Of a stretch of DNA of 64,000 nt, positions 11,757 through 25,147 are shown piece by piece (position 1 is the first letter of the stretch; every line of letters begins with the position of its first letter). The stretch is from NCBI GenBank assembly GCA_029531795.1, contig JAPEIS010000002.1, positions 1,860,001-1,924,000 of the forward strand, written 5' to 3'. A program made the translations under genes and the position numbers. The notes beneath the pieces are model-generated. The model ran no database searches. It was not told where the DNA came from and saw nothing but the letters and a program-made list of their open reading frames with translations. This stretch comes from Sclerotinia nivalis. Its lineage: Eukaryota > Ascomycota > Leotiomycetes > Helotiales > Sclerotiniaceae.

Positions 11757-12471
11757 CTAAGCAAATATAGAGTGAAATAAATGAAAGACAATCTAAAATA
11801 TTTTGATCCTCTCGAAAGGGATCAAAGAACAAAATAAAGAATAATCTAAAGTATTAATATAGAATCGTTATAAAAAGAGTAGAAAAAGATTCTAAAGTAT
11901 TTTGAAAAAAAAAATAAAGTTCTATTAATATTGAATATTATTAGATTCGAATAGTTTCTATTATTTATAAATAAATAAGATTGTATTTAGATTATATATT
12001 TATATAGAATAGAGCTCTAGACTATATAGCTAATATAACTATTATAGAGTTTTTTGAAAAAAAAATTTAAAAAATAGATTAATCTTTTTATCTCTTCGAT
12101 TTCAATTCTATTAAAAATATATAGAATTAAATAAAAAAATAGATATTAAATTATTATTTAGAGAATAATATAAATTATAATAGACTTAGAGTAATTATAA
12201 AGAAAGTATAAGAAGTAATATCAAAAGAATATCTAATAGAATTATTTAAATTTATAAAAAAATATTACAAAGTTATAATATTATCGAATAATATATATAT
12301 ATAAAATTTTAATAATTCTTATAATTTCCTTATAATACTTTAATCATTTGATTTCTACTATATAAATTTTTAGAGAGTATAATGTTTTTATTAATTAAAA
12401 CCCTTATATATAGAGAAAAGCACAGTCGTTTTTTAGTGTGTCTTATAATACTTACCCCTTCAACCTCTGTA

Positions 12472-14611
12472 TGTTTGCACTCGCAAATGAAATCTTATTA
12501 GACTTGCGCAAGCGGGTGGCTGGAAGTTATGCAAATACCAAATTATTCGCGTCTTTTTGTACCCAGCCTCAATATCTTCGTCAAACTGCTTATGAAAGCT
12601 AGATAAAACTCGCGATTTTCGCCTTGGACATTTATTGTGAATCATCGGTTTGTGTATCCAAAAGCGATGACTGAGCCGCGCATGAAACGCGATGAGAGGC
12701 TTCCAAGTATATTTGTGCTTCTAAGATTCAGCTGATGCCCATGAACCTTGAGATTGCCCGGAAAAGAAGCAATTCGGTAAACAAATAAGAGCGTAGGATT
12801 TGAGAACAAGGAGGATCCCTCATCCTGAAAGCACGTCGAATAAGAAAATGCAATCATGCCGTTGTCCCTAACACAGGTGGATTTCTCAGCCCAGAACGAG
12901 GCATTTAAAAGCTCAATCTTGCGAAGCGGTGAAATCAAAATTTAAATCAAACTTTTGATCATTGTTTGTATAGCGATCTGTGCTGCACTTGCTCATAGAG
13001 ACACCCGCTTAGATTCCGCATTAAAGGAGGATTGAAGGCAGCAAAGCAACAATCTTAAAGTTTCAAAGCTCCTTTTTTTGTTAGCAAATAAGTCACCTGA
13101 AGGCTGGAAAACGTGTAGGATTTCAGAGTTTGGACATGTGGGTAATTTAGGCGACCCGTCAATATGCCTAAATTCTTAAACGCTATACTCCGTAAAATGA
13201 CAGCGTCAAGAGATTAACGGTCTGTCCCATGTGTTTTCGAAGGTGCTAAATGCGTAGTCTTTAATGGAGGAATTGAAGTTGTTACGAAATTTTGAAACGT
13301 GCACCGCCATTCAGGCGTCGTGATCTTCCTCGATTGTGATGAGTCAACTCCTACATGCTACCGGTGAGGAATGGGCTTGGTTTCGAACGAGTTAGTTTTT
13401 TGAAATTGAGATGAGATGAGGTGCGTAGGTATGGTGGTTGGAAAGGAGAGCAGGCGAATGAATGACCGGTAGCATCAGCAAGTTGGAAAGCTGAGACTTC
13501 AGCGCGAAAGCATGTACAACAAGAGGCCGCCTGTATGTTGTCTTAAACTCATGCTCACGTCGTAAACCAGGGAATAGATGTTGAGGATATGAATGTGAGT
13601 GTCATGATGAAGGAAGAAAATGCGAATGTGAGTCGGTGGGGCAGAACGTTGAGAATCTTATGTCAACTTAATGATAGGGAATTCTGAACTACACGTCTAT
13701 GGTTTGGAGAATACTGGCGAACGACTTATGAGAAAGGAACTGTCTTATCTAAGACTTAGGCTGGATGAATTCCAGTGTGTGTGTGGGAGGTTGGATGTTT
13801 GGGGGCGATCTAAAGTATTATCCTGCTTGCGTTCATATGCAGATTGACTGTGTCTAGATACAGAATATCCAGCGATCAATCAATATTATATAGATACGGA
13901 AACTCGTAATTAGGTAGGTACAAGCTCAACCCCTACTCAAAGACCAAAGCAAAGTATTGAATAAATTTTAGGGCAATGTACAAATGTTGTATTTTCATGA
14001 ATACGTGTATAGTTAAATAATTTCTTTTCCCCCAGAATGCAACAGTAACCGTCATGGTGGTCTGTCTGTATTACAATATATCTTGAACTGATGAGAACCT
14101 CATTGACCAGAATGACCTTTTCAGAACTTTTCCGAGATCTTTCTTTTCGACAACTTCATTTTGATTCAATTCTTGATATTTGAAATTCCAAAAGTAGGAA
14201 TATAGAAAAGAATTAATATATCTTAATGTACATTGATATTATTTGATATTATTAAATAAATATATAATTTCTTTCAAATATCTGAGTGAGAAGATAGGGC
14301 TGGATCAAAATCGGTGAACTGTTTGGGTCGGTGTGGGGGTTGGGTTTGAAATAAATGTGGTTTGTAAAATGGTTCGCAATCGCCATTCGTTGCCTTGTTT
14401 CCAGCCTTGAGGCTCATTCTTGTAGTCACTGAGTATAATAACGGCAATGTTTCCCTCACTTTTTAAATATCATTGATATATTTCAATTGACCATGAATTA
14501 TTCAATGAACTTCACCATCAATTCGTTGTAAGCCGATACAATCAATAAATTTGTTGTTCAAACCAGCACATAAAACCCATCTGTCAACCAGAACCTAAAA
14601 ATCCAGGCTGC
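12472..14611. other. Intergenic, no recognised gene
   Basis: Two adjoining minus-strand frames (12460-12645 and 12642-12938) are open but short and give no known domain. The remainder, up to the Est1-domain gene, is single-copy-looking sequence with an AT-rich patch around 14,200-14,270. Promoter elements of the next gene presumably lie in the last few hundred bases, but no motif is distinctive. Confidence 0.4.
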
Positions 14612-17411
14612 ATGTACTTCTTATTACCAGTCCACACTTCAACTCCGAATCCAACTCGGTATGTTAATGTTGAAGCCGCGCCTCGAATAATGATGATTAG
14701 ACATGGCGCTGACAAGAATTTAGAAATGAAGAAAGCAGCAGATGTAAGCGATCTATGGATACAGCATCAGCGTCGAAACACGAAGACAACCCAATCTTGG
14801 GCCTGCACATTATGCCCGGAGCGCAGGATATACCATTCCGAAATCGACTTGTGGAACCATGCAGAAAAGGACCATCAGGGTGAAATCCCATCTGACCAAG
14901 ACGAACTTAAACGATTCCGCAAATCTTATGAGAGTGCTAGCGCATTGAAGAGGTTAGTTGATCCGCTGACAATTGTACCTGCCTGTGGGGGCAAGACATG
15001 CAAGGCTGCGACGACCTTTGAAGGAAAAGTAGGGCTGACTCAAAGAACAAAGAACGGCAAAAGATGACTCCCAACCCCGGAAACCTTCACACAATGAGGC
15101 TGCCACTGCTCAACCAGACACTCCAACTCCACACTTACAATCTAAGCGACCCCTCAACTCTTCCCAACCTAGTCGATCGCTTTCTGGCCTTCAAGCATTG
15201 AACCTAGGACCAAATGAGGGCAATACTATGGAGGATGAAGAAACCGCAGCGGATAAGCCGCGCAAGAGAGCTGCTGTCGGAGATGGTATATCAGCAGGTT
15301 CAGCATCACCATTCCGCGAAGAATCGGAATCGCCTCCGCCGCGAAGATCTCTAGCTCGACTAACTTCTGGACCAATTTCCGCATCAGATACTGAAACTCG
15401 GCGACAGGCTACAAAGGGACAACTGTGGACTCCTGATCAAGATTCGCCATTCACAAGATCATCCTTTGATCCCCTCAACATTGCTTCCACGCAAGCCTCA
15501 AAATCTCGATCTCAGATGTTCAAACCAGTTAATCGAAGACCTATGAAAACATCTGCACCTCAAACTTCATCTCGCCCAGCACTTTATGCAAATCAACCTC
15601 AGCAGCAACACCATCATCACACTCAGGCCAATACACCATCTGTAATCTTACCCAATAGGATAGCCTCAGAAACTGAATCAAGATCCCAAAGTGAAGAGTA
15701 CAGCATTATTCTGCAGCCGGAGACAAGGCCTATCTCTCAAGAACAACTCGTAGCAGAGGTCAAAGGCATATATGCTGGTCTTGTAATGGTTGAAGCCAAG
15801 TGTATTGAAGTTGATAATAAGCAAGCTACACTTACACAAGGTAATCCCCCAACTCTACCGAAGCTCAACAATGAACAATGGCAAGCTCTTATCGCTTTGC
15901 ACCGTACTTTACTCCACGAGCATCACGACTTTTTTCTAGCTTCCCAGCATCCATCAGCTAGTCCTGCTCTACGTCGCTTAGCATCAAAATATGCTATGCC
16001 TGCTAGGATGTGGCGTCATGGTATTCATTCCTTCCTGGAACTTCTCAGACATCGACTCCCTGCCTCACTTGATCATATGCTTGCATTCATATACTTGGCA
16101 TATTCGATGATGGCTTTGTTGTATGAGACCGTACCCGCTTTCGAAGATACTTGGATTGAGTGCTTGGGAGATCTAGGACGATATAGAATGGCCATTGAGG
16201 ATGACGACATCAGAGACAGAGAGGTCTGGACTGGCGTAGCACGCCATTGGTATTCGAAGGCTTCCGATAAAGCCCCTACAACTGGCAGGCTGTATCATCA
16301 CCTTGCTATTCTAGCACGCCCAAATGCTCTTCAACAATTGTATTATTATGCAAAATCGTTGTGTGTTGTAGTGCCCTTTACGTCTGCACGAGAATCGATA
16401 CTTACACTCTTCGATCCTGTCCTCAATGCTGAGAATGGGCAAGGTCAGTATCGATTGCCACCCTTGGATGCTGCATTTATCCGAGCTCACGGGCATTTGT
16501 TCACAAACAGAACCATGGAGAGGTTTGAACCTGCGGTTCAAGAGTTCCTTGCACTACTTGACAGCCAAATAGGCCGAGTAACGAAGAAGTTCATGGAGCA
16601 AGGCTGTCATATTGCCATCTCCAATAACGTTGCAATGCTTGGATTTGCGTCTAAAGAAAATCCCCTCATGAAAGCTATTGCGCCTTCTTCAGAAGATAAA
16701 GGAGTTGATGTTGATATGGATGAGGCTCGGGACGAATCTTCTCCTTCCATGATGGCATTCAAACATGCGCAGAACCTCAGCAATGCTGTGTTGGAGATCG
16801 TATTGCAAAGAATAGGCGATCCAAATGCTCTTCCTTTTATTCATGTCTCTCTCGTTTTCATATTCCGTATGTCTCATTTTTCAGGCGCAATGGACCTTTT
16901 GGCACCAGTGTTCCCATGGCAGTCTCTGGCTATTATGCTCAATACGTTACTTAAGTCCTACAAGTCTCTAAGCCGCATTGAAGATAGCAAGTTCCCACTG
17001 CCAGAGAAAGATGATGTTCGCCCCTTTCCGGAAGATTTTAAAATGCGCGGGTTACTATGGGCTGAAAAATACTTCCCTGAAAAATGGTTTCTCAACGAGA
17101 AGACTGATGAAGAAGAGAAATATCATGAGCTTCCGTCTATGCTCGAGCAACGAAAGGAACGCATATTATGGCTAGCTTGTCGTATTGCTGATGCCGGCCC
17201 ATGGATCAACTTCGATGTTTCCAAGCCAGAATTTTCTGTTCAGAGTAGTGATGCAGAGTTGGAGTTCATGGAGTCCCAGTCGTTGACCTTCGCTTCGGCG
17301 ACTACTAATGATGATATTAGAAGTTGGCCATCAGTAAAAACTTATCCTGATGCTGAAGAAGACATGTCATCGATTACGATGGTTGCGGCAGATACGTCAC
17401 CTCATGCATGA
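14612..17411 (+). CDS. Est1 DNA/RNA-binding-domain protein with N-terminal C2H2 finger
   Basis: Two exons: 14612-14952 and 15053-17411, giving 899 codons. The 100-bp intron (GTTAGT donor, GGCTGAC branch, AAAG acceptor) is needed to keep the frame. Residues 65-88 form a C2H2-like finger (C65-x2-C68...H83-x4-H88). Residues 115-340 are a low-complexity Ser/Pro/Gln-rich linker including an HHHH run. About 345-460 is a helical 14-3-3-like part. About 480-575 matches the Est1 DNA/RNA-binding domain, with WIECLGDLGRYRMAIEDDD, then the VWTGVARHWYSKA and GRLYHHLAILARPNALQQLY blocks. The C-terminus is acidic. Est1/SMG5-7 relatives act in telomerase recruitment or nonsense-mediated decay; which applies here cannot be read from sequence. 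A later start (ATG at about 14690) is possible. Confidence 0.85.
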
Positions 17412-20400
17412 GAGCATGGGGGAGCTCCATTACTGGAAAATACCATCACAATTCAAATACTCTACAATGTTAGGAGAAATCGATTCAAGAATGATAAATG
17501 GAACTGTATCAAATTGATGGTATGTGCCATGGTAACCTCATGGTAGCATTGAACCTGATGAAATGTGCAGATTTCATGGCAAAAAGTAGTTCAACATGCT
17601 TTGTGAAACGGGGAAATTTTTCAATGCCTGAAAAATGGCCTTCGCGGACAACTTTTACGTCTTCTATGGACAATGGCAACGGTACAAACATTTAGGCAGC
17701 CTAATAACATGTGGTCTTTCCTTTGGTGGTAGGATGGGAAATTGGCTTTCATTAATGGTTCCAAGTTTGAGCATGCTGGCAGGGTCAAATCCAGTCTCTC
17801 GTAGCCATACGTTATTCACTTATCATGCATCATTTTCTTTTTCGAGTCCCCTTTTCATCCCTCGGCTGTCGAGGCTGGGATCTTTTACTACAATTGTAAT
17901 GCAGCCATGAGAATCACGATTGATGAATTTTACGCATGTGTTTACAGGTTTTGGCATTTTTGGTGAAAACGATTCGAGTGACTTGACAGGGACGATTGTG
18001 TGCTCTACAGAGGTTTAGTTGTTAATACAACCAGCAAGCAACTTATATAGCATGATTCGAAGAAAGGCAGACTTCAAGTTTAGCTATGAAATTTCAGAGG
18101 ACGATGTGTGGATGCCCATGGCGACAACCCGCCATTGAAACGATCTAGCCCCGTATCACGGGATGCCAAAGCGGATACCTGACCGAAGCACAAATCAACG
18201 GTCCAAATTCGGTACTTTCGGCTGAATCGTCGGTATCGGTTAAATGCTACTTAGCCGATGTATCACATCTTTGTCCTAAACAGTCATGTCACATATTGTG
18301 GCTGAATCTATAGCTGGAGAGTCGTACCACATCATTCCCAACCAAAAGTTTTCTTCTACGTGGTTAGAAATGATGATGGTTGCTCAACCCAGCTCAGAAA
18401 TTTTCTTCAATAGCATCGCTCCCTTTTTAATTGTTTACTCATAGTTTGATTTAATACCTTTGGTTCTTCTGCATGACAACTCGGACTCGAGCCTATATTC
18501 ACCTATTGTCTCCAATTATTGCTGCACACGTACACAGAAAAATAGCCTGACAGCCTAACCGCCTCGCTCTATACGATGGATGGTTCAAGTATACACTGAA
18601 AGTGTCTCCGATTCCTTCCTTGCAGTTGTCATCGATGTCTGGCCAACAAGCGTCTTCAAAAATCATTGACGATAGGCAAACTTTGAGGCATCATTCTGCC
18701 AAATGTCTGTCTTTCACCATCATACGCTACGGCCTTGCGATCCAGAGGATTCTTCGGCAGGAATAAGCAGTGAAAGCCTCTATTACAGTTCCGCGGTCGG
18801 AGTTGTGTGTGCTCGTATGACCTTGGAAGCAGGTCAATGCATTGCGGTTACATATATAAAAGGCGTCGTCAGTTTCATCCATCCAGCCTTCTTGCATCAT
18901 GAAAGCCTCCATATGTGCGCGTAGGCTTACTCTTTCCCGAGTACAGCCTCATCGTTGCAAGATGATAGATGCCCAACAATGCTGAAGGCTTTCTCAAAAT
19001 AATATTCCCTGTTTTACCACGAAGGAAATGGAGGTCCGATTAGACGAATCAATGTTACATGTCATATGTAAGAACTACGTTTCTACAAAGCTTTTGATTC
19101 CTTCTATCGTTTTTAGAACTCATCGGCTGACCTTCTTCTTTTCAAAGCATTTTCCTCCAAGGGCTCGAAACTTACCGAATATTCAGCCTTATCGCGTCAT
19201 TTATTCCCGCGTGGAAAGCGCGCCAATACAATTCATGCGCTGTTGTTGATCAATGAACTTGTATCTACGATCTTACCCCTCGTTCTTCTTAATGAAGTCA
19301 CAGAGTTGAAAAATGAAGGCAATGAGCGAATATCTTACATGCATTCTTGGGATGATGCCATTGTAAGAACTGATCTCACAACGGATTTAGTTCCCAGCAT
19401 CGCGTATACGTCGTGTGCTTCATTCCTTAGAAATGGCGTTACAATCCCGCATCCTTTCACTTGTGCCTTCCATGTACTGAGAGTCGGTGACGTAAGTTTA
19501 AATCTTCCTTTTGCGGCTTTGCAGATTGGGGTACAATCTTTCGATCGCGATAAGGCAGTATGGTCTATTCTAGAGGCTGCACCATCATAAATAGAGCCCC
19601 ATGACCCTCTGAGGACTGGGTTTCCCCATCTCGTGGCTTTCTCTGTCGATGGTTGCGGGACAATGCGGGGTAATACTGTATAAGGCTACCTCAGATCAAT
19701 GGTCAAGTGATCGCTGCTATGTGTAAGGAGTGGCTATAGGGCTGATCAAGAAACTGACTCGGTGTAATAATCGAGCTATTGACCGAGAGTATTCTCTATC
19801 TCAAGTCTCAGATACGAGTCCAATCTGCGTTCCATTTCATTCTATCAAACAGATAACATTGTGAGGTCTCATGTCATGCGACAACGAAGCTTCCACGAGA
19901 GGGCTGAGAACCCCACGCTTGGACCGCGCCACGAGTCTGCCGCGTGCATCAATGTAGTATTGCATGAACTGTCTGACTGATAAGGGTATTGCTTATCACA
20001 CAAATACAACGAATCTCTAGGATATTCATCGGCAGACCACTTTGCAGAAACATCCTACGTTGAAATATTACCGGGGTTTTGGCTGACGTTCCTCGTGTAT
20101 TATCCCACTCTTCACCGATGTCAATAAGAATAGTATGCATTAAAGGATGCCTCATATGTTAACATAGCGGTCAATAATGTGTTACCCCACCATCGTCGTC
20201 TGCGCTTATTTCCTATGTCAAACTATTCCTTTGTCCTGCATTTCATACCCTCTGATCAAGCCTTCGATCGAAATCGAAACCTGCTCACGGCCAATTTATT
20301 CGAGATGCTTTTGTATATAGTCCTGCAAGAAGATCATTCGGAGCAGTCCTTACTATTGTTGGTTGGCGAGGCGACCAGGCAGCCGAGAAAACCCATGTAC

Positions 20401-21467
20401 CTGGGCCTATTCTAAGCTGACTGCATGAGGCTCGAACGCGGGAAAACCTCTGTGAAAAATTGTGCCGCAGCGGAATTCATTGGGTTAGTTGTTAAAATAA
20501 ACTCTGCGAGGCTCGCGAGCGGAGGAATAGAATTGCTTCCCAAGTCCTCAAACACGAGATAGATCAAGTCTAATGTGCATGTAAATCTCGAGAAAATAAG
20601 GCAGGTCCCGCCACGGAGTCCGAACCCGGAGGCTCGGAGCTGATGACGATCTTAGGTATGATTGTTAAATGTGTGATTGTAAGTCAATGGTGCATACATT
20701 ACAACGTCAGTTCGTTCTTCCCCTCAATTATTATATCGCCGACGCAGTGAGAAATTTGCCTTGCGAGTATTTTTTGCTACTGGGCGATGGCACTTGCAGA
20801 TCCGACGAAATGGAGAAATAGAAGGTTGTTAATTTTTTTTGTTTCCTTGTTGTTATTTATCAGCAAGGCTTGCGCAATTATCCTTACGTAATAGATTAGC
20901 TCTATACTTTCACAAATGACAAAGTCACAGTTCTTTTATTTATATCCTTCACTCCGAAACCTTAAAATAACGGGAAAATACATATTCTTCAATTCACGAT
21001 ATCATGCGTCTGGATCTGATAAACAAATGACGTGCATGAGTCGCACTTATTAATCAGGTCATGTGTCGGATCGATCAACACCATTTGCCAAAGTATCCGT
21101 GTTACACTGTCTCAGATTTTCAGCTCGCAAGATCCTCATGGCGCACTATTAAGTAGCAAGAACCGCACAGCTACTTTCCTTTCTGGTGCTTCTAAAACCC
21201 TCCCACAAGATTATGTGTTGGAAGTATCAATGTACTTTTCTCAATGTAGGGTAGCAGAGCGGGCCAAGCTCAGCTCGTCGTCCATCTTGAACACAATAGA
21301 TGACGCCCGCATTTTCTTTTGTGACTAGATGGTTTGTGTTGCAGAGTGGTAAATTGGACGTGTTGATACACAGTAAATTAGCAAATTCTAGCATATTCCC
21401 AGAATGTTGAATCTCAAAGTCTCGATTGTAAAATACATTTTTATGTTTATGCGGAAAGGGTGACACG
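17412..21467. other. 4-kb stretch without a recognised gene
   Basis: Only short open frames occur. The longest, 19243-19590 plus, is open on the opposite strand too (a cysteine-containing frame over about 19590-19350), so neither can be preferred. No splice-linked frame, tRNA or transposon signature was found. The last 100 bp form the upstream region of the oligopeptide transporter. Confidence 0.4.
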
Positions 21468-24400
21468 ATGGCATTTTCATTTCTTACTCATCGCTCGAAA
21501 TCCAAGCCTTCGAATGTGAAAAATGAAAGAGATGGGCAATCGAATCTAAATGAGAGTTCGTCTCATCACGATGAAAAGTCCCACTCAGCCACGATCAGTA
21601 CTCCTGTACCCCTCATATTCCCCTCCCAGCGTTCCTCTCTCGATCCAAATCTACCTCTACCTATCCCTATCCATTCGATCCCATCTCGCGCATCCCTCTC
21701 TCCCGACCCCGAGAAATCTTCAGAACCATCTATCGATATCTCGTTAAACTCACCTTATCCGCAAGTGCGCGCCGCGGTGCGCAATACAGGTATATAATAT
21801 TCAAATCCAAGCCTGGGCAGGAAATAAAGCTGCACTCAAGTGCTATAGCGGAAGAGTAGAGCACAGGACCGAGGCACAAAGAGCTAAAGCATAATAACAG
21901 ATGATGCGTCGCTTCCCTGTAACACGATTCGAGCTTGGTGTATTGGGTTAGCACTTACGACGGTGGGGGCGGGCATTAATTGTTTGTTTAGTTTGAGGAG
22001 TCCGAGTATTGCTATTACTACTGTTGTGAGTTCTTCCTTTGGCAAATTCGGGATAGACTTCCAGGGCGGGCGATTGAGATATGCTAAATCCGCGTGGAAA
22101 TTAATCTTTTCGTGAAAATACCTCACTAATACAAATATCACCCCAGTGCGTCCAACTAATCGCCTGGCCTTTAGGTAAAGGATGGGATCTCCTCCTGCCC
22201 GACTGGAGCTGGGACCTTCACCTCTGGTTCTGCGGCTCCAGGACATGGAAAATTAAATTAAAGGAAGGAAAGTGGAATATGAAGGAACATACTATCGTGG
22301 TAGTGATGGCTAATGCTGGGTATGCTGGTGCTTCGATCTATGCTACTGATATACTTATTTCGCAGGAAGTGTTTTATGGGCAGAAATTCGGGTATGATTT
22401 CCTGTTATTCTTTTGATTTGGTGAAATTTTGAGAGGGAAGGGTGAGTTGTGGATGTGGAGTTTGAGGTGAGCTAACTGTTGTGCGGAATAGGTGGGCTTT
22501 CCAATTACTTTTTGCGGTCACGAATCAAATGCTGGGGTTTGGGTTGGCGGGTGTTTGTCGGAGGTGGTTGGTTTGGCCTGCGGTGATGATTTGGCCGAGT
22601 GATTTGGTTAATTGTGCGTTGATGTATGCGTAAGTTGACGATTTCTCTGCGCTTGATTTGGGAGGTTTCACGATGCACAAAAGAAGATGTGTATATCTCC
22701 GGGGACGAGAATTTGTATTTGAGTATGTATGCTAATTCTTTCTCGTTTGTATGGGGCATAGTTTGCATGACCATAGTCCGTCGAACCCAGCTGAAACAAA
22801 TGGTTGGAGTATCTCGAAATATAAGTGGTTTATGTATATCATGAGCGGTATGCTATCCTTTGAGTCAAGCCAATAGCGGCTGCTAATTTTTTCACTCCAC
22901 CAGGGTCATTCATATGGTATTTCTTTCCCGGCTGGATCTTCCAAGGTCTCTCATATTTTACATTTGCCTGCTGGATAGCACCCAAAAATCCCGTTGTCAA
23001 CCAGCTCTTCGGCGGTGTCACGGGTTTGGGATTAATTCCTATTACATTCGATTGGACTGTTGTTTCTGGATATTTGTATTCGCCCTTGATACCGTGAGTG
23101 AACTTCTCTTAAACAAGGTTAACGATACATCCGGCAGTATGAAAACAATGTAAAAGCCTCAACTCATATTAATATATAATAGTCCTTGGTATGCTATCGC
23201 CAATACCTTAATCGGTCTATTTATATTCGTCATCATTAGCTCGCTAGGTGTGCATTATACCGGAACATGGTATGCGGATTATCTTCCCATGAGCGATTCG
23301 CACAGCTATGATAATACGGGGAAACCATATAACGTCAGTCGAATTCTCGATGCGAATCTAGAATTTAGTGAGAAGTTGTATAGAAAGTATTCGCCGGTTT
23401 TTTTGTCGACCGGTTTTGCGTTGAATTATGGTAAGATCTTAGGTGTCTATTTAGTATATCTATGCATTTTGGATGTGCGGTTACTGATTGAGGTCTGTTC
23501 GTTGTAGGATTTTCTTTTGCGGCTATTAGTAGTGTTATTGTCCATACGATTTTGTGAGTCGAATTGATGAGATGAGTTGGGGGAGAAGTTTGGGAAACTG
23601 ATTGATTTCATGGTAGATACGAAGGCAAAACCATTTGGAGGCAATGGAAACAAGCTCGGAATCAAGAAGATGATATTCACATGAAACTAATGAAGAAATA
23701 TAAAGATGCACCAGATTGGTATTTTCCCCTTCCAAGCTTGCTATATTTCGTATCATGAACAAGAAATTTCTAAATGCTGATGAACTTATACATAGGTGGT
23801 ACATCACTCTTGGACTTATCATGCTCGCACTCTCCTTTGTCGTTATTCTTTTCTGGGATACTCATTTAACATGGTGGGCTTTTGTAGTTTGTATTGCTAT
23901 TCCCCTCATCTGGACAGTACCCGTTGGTATTATATTCGCCACGACCAATATCCAAATTGGACTTAATGTATTTACGGAATTCGTGATTGGATATATGTTA
24001 CCTGGACGTCCAGTAGCATTGATGTTGTTTAAGGCCTATGGTTAGTTTTTATCTTCTCTCATTCATCTCCCAATTATACGATGCATGTCATCTTGCGTTC
24101 ATGATGTTTGATGTACTCAATAATAATGTAGGCTATATAACAATGACACAAGCCCAATTTTTCCTACAAGATTTAAAACTAGGCCATTACCTCAAAGTTC
24201 CTCCAAGAACAATGTTCGTCGCACAGTGTGTAGCCGCTTTCTGGTCCTCTATTGTACAAATCGCCGTAATGAACTGGGCAATCTCGCATATTCCGGAGTT
24301 AGTACTTATCCCAAAACCATTCACGACTTCCCTTTTCTTTTCTGAGCTCCCAAATTAACAAGAAGTTAAAAACTCACTCCACCAACAGAATCTGCACACC

Positions 24401-25147
24401 CCTCCAGCCCAACTCCTATACCTGTCCCGGTCCTTCCATGTTCTTCACCACCAGCATAATCTGGGGCGTCATCGGCCCCTCGCGTATCTTCTCCTCCCCA
24501 GAATCATACTACCAACCTCTTCTTTATTATTTCCTACTGGGAGCTCTCCTACCCATTCTCACCTACATTCTAAGTCGAGTGTACCCTCGTTCTTCCTTTA
24601 AATACCTTATCATCCCCGTTATGTTTGGAGGATTACAACTCATACCTCCTGCTACTGGGTATGATTATTTATGTTGGGGTTTTGTGGGATTTGTTTTTCA
24701 GTATTGGATTAGGAGAAGATGGAGGGGTTGGTGGGAAGGTTATGTATGTTTTCCCGCTTTTTATTCTGGGCCCTTTTCGGGCATGGGACGGGCTCGATGG
24801 TGGTTTTAACAATGCTATGAAAACTGACCGATTCTTGATGTATAGAACTACGTAACCTCCGCCGCGCTAGACACTGGTCTAATACTCTGCACCCTTCTCA
24901 TCTTCTTCACATTAGAACTCACCAACGCTAAACCACCCCAAGTAGGTCTCTAATCCTCCATTACGCCTCTCAGATACATTTATATACCCAATCGATACTC
25001 ATCTCATCCTACTCCAATGCTTTAATACTAACGGAAACACAGTGGTTTGGAAACATAGATGTATTCCAAACAATGGACGTGACAGGTACCGCAGTGCGAA
25101 AAGTACTTCCCGAAGGAGAGACGTTTGGCCCGAAGAGTTGGTCTTGA
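21468..25147 (+). CDS. OPT-family oligopeptide transporter (14 exons)
   Basis: Exons: 21468-21789, 21901-22025, 22147-22391, 22492-22629, 22762-22847, 22904-23093, 23183-23430, 23508-23553, 23617-23718, 23796-24040, 24132-24297, 24389-24743, 24846-24941 and 25043-25147; they total 2469 bp (822 aa) with every junction in phase and GT-AG. After a roughly 85-residue Ser/Pro-rich cytosolic tail, family hallmarks run in order: SPYPQVRAAVRNTDD, NTIRAWCIG, KEHTIVVVMANAGYAG, ATDILISQEVFYGQKFGW, FDWTVVSGYL, NTLIGLFIF, YTGTWYADYLPMSDS, NVFTEFVIGYMLPGRP, then CTPLQPNSYTCPG and the tail WFGNIDVF. It should carry 12-16 membrane helices and import small peptides (or glutathione/siderophore-like substrates) by proton symport at the plasma membrane. 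Length is normal for the family. No frameshift seen, so likely functional. Confidence 0.95.

Larger units (their letters stand above)
10965..11872 (-). mobile_element. LTR-like unit, copy 1 (oldest, interrupted)
   Basis: Starts TATAACGAT and ends ATCGTTATA, the RIP-altered form of TGTGACGAT...ATCGTCACA seen in the younger copies. It is flanked by the 5-bp direct repeat AAAAG (10960-10964 and 11873-11877). Its own sequence lies in three pieces (10965-11018, 11245-11322, 11762-11872; about 243 bp) separated by copies 2 and 3. TG...CA ends and 5-bp target duplications fit a solo LTR. It sits inside the Tc1/mariner element. Confidence 0.75.
10086..12469 (+). mobile_element. Tc1/mariner-type DNA transposon, RIP-decayed, carrying nested insertions
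   Basis: The ends are 36-bp inverted repeats (10086-10121 and 12434-12469) that match at 32 positions; all four mismatches are C/T or G/A transitions. A TA dinucleotide flanks each end (10084-10085 and 12470-12471), the target-site signature of Tc1/mariner elements. On the plus strand, 12077-12140 reads as a ruined form of the conserved DWPPYSPDLNPIEN-W motif around the last catalytic Asp/Glu: D-stop-SFYLFDFNSIKNI-stop. About 12190-12290 then resembles the C-terminal LR...EVS-EYL-ELF/MP-RC-AVI tail. Without the nested units the element is about 1.47 kb, close to the usual size. Extreme AT content and many stops show it is dead. Confidence 0.78.

Noticed and set aside
10140..12430. AT-rich block as a possible centromere
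   Set aside because: Only about 2.3 kb, bounded by TA-flanked inverted repeats and fully explained by nested RIP-decayed elements.
21884..22246. 120-codon minus-strand open frame
   Set aside because: It is the shadow of oligopeptide-transporter exons 2 and 3, which read clearly on the plus strand with conserved family motifs.
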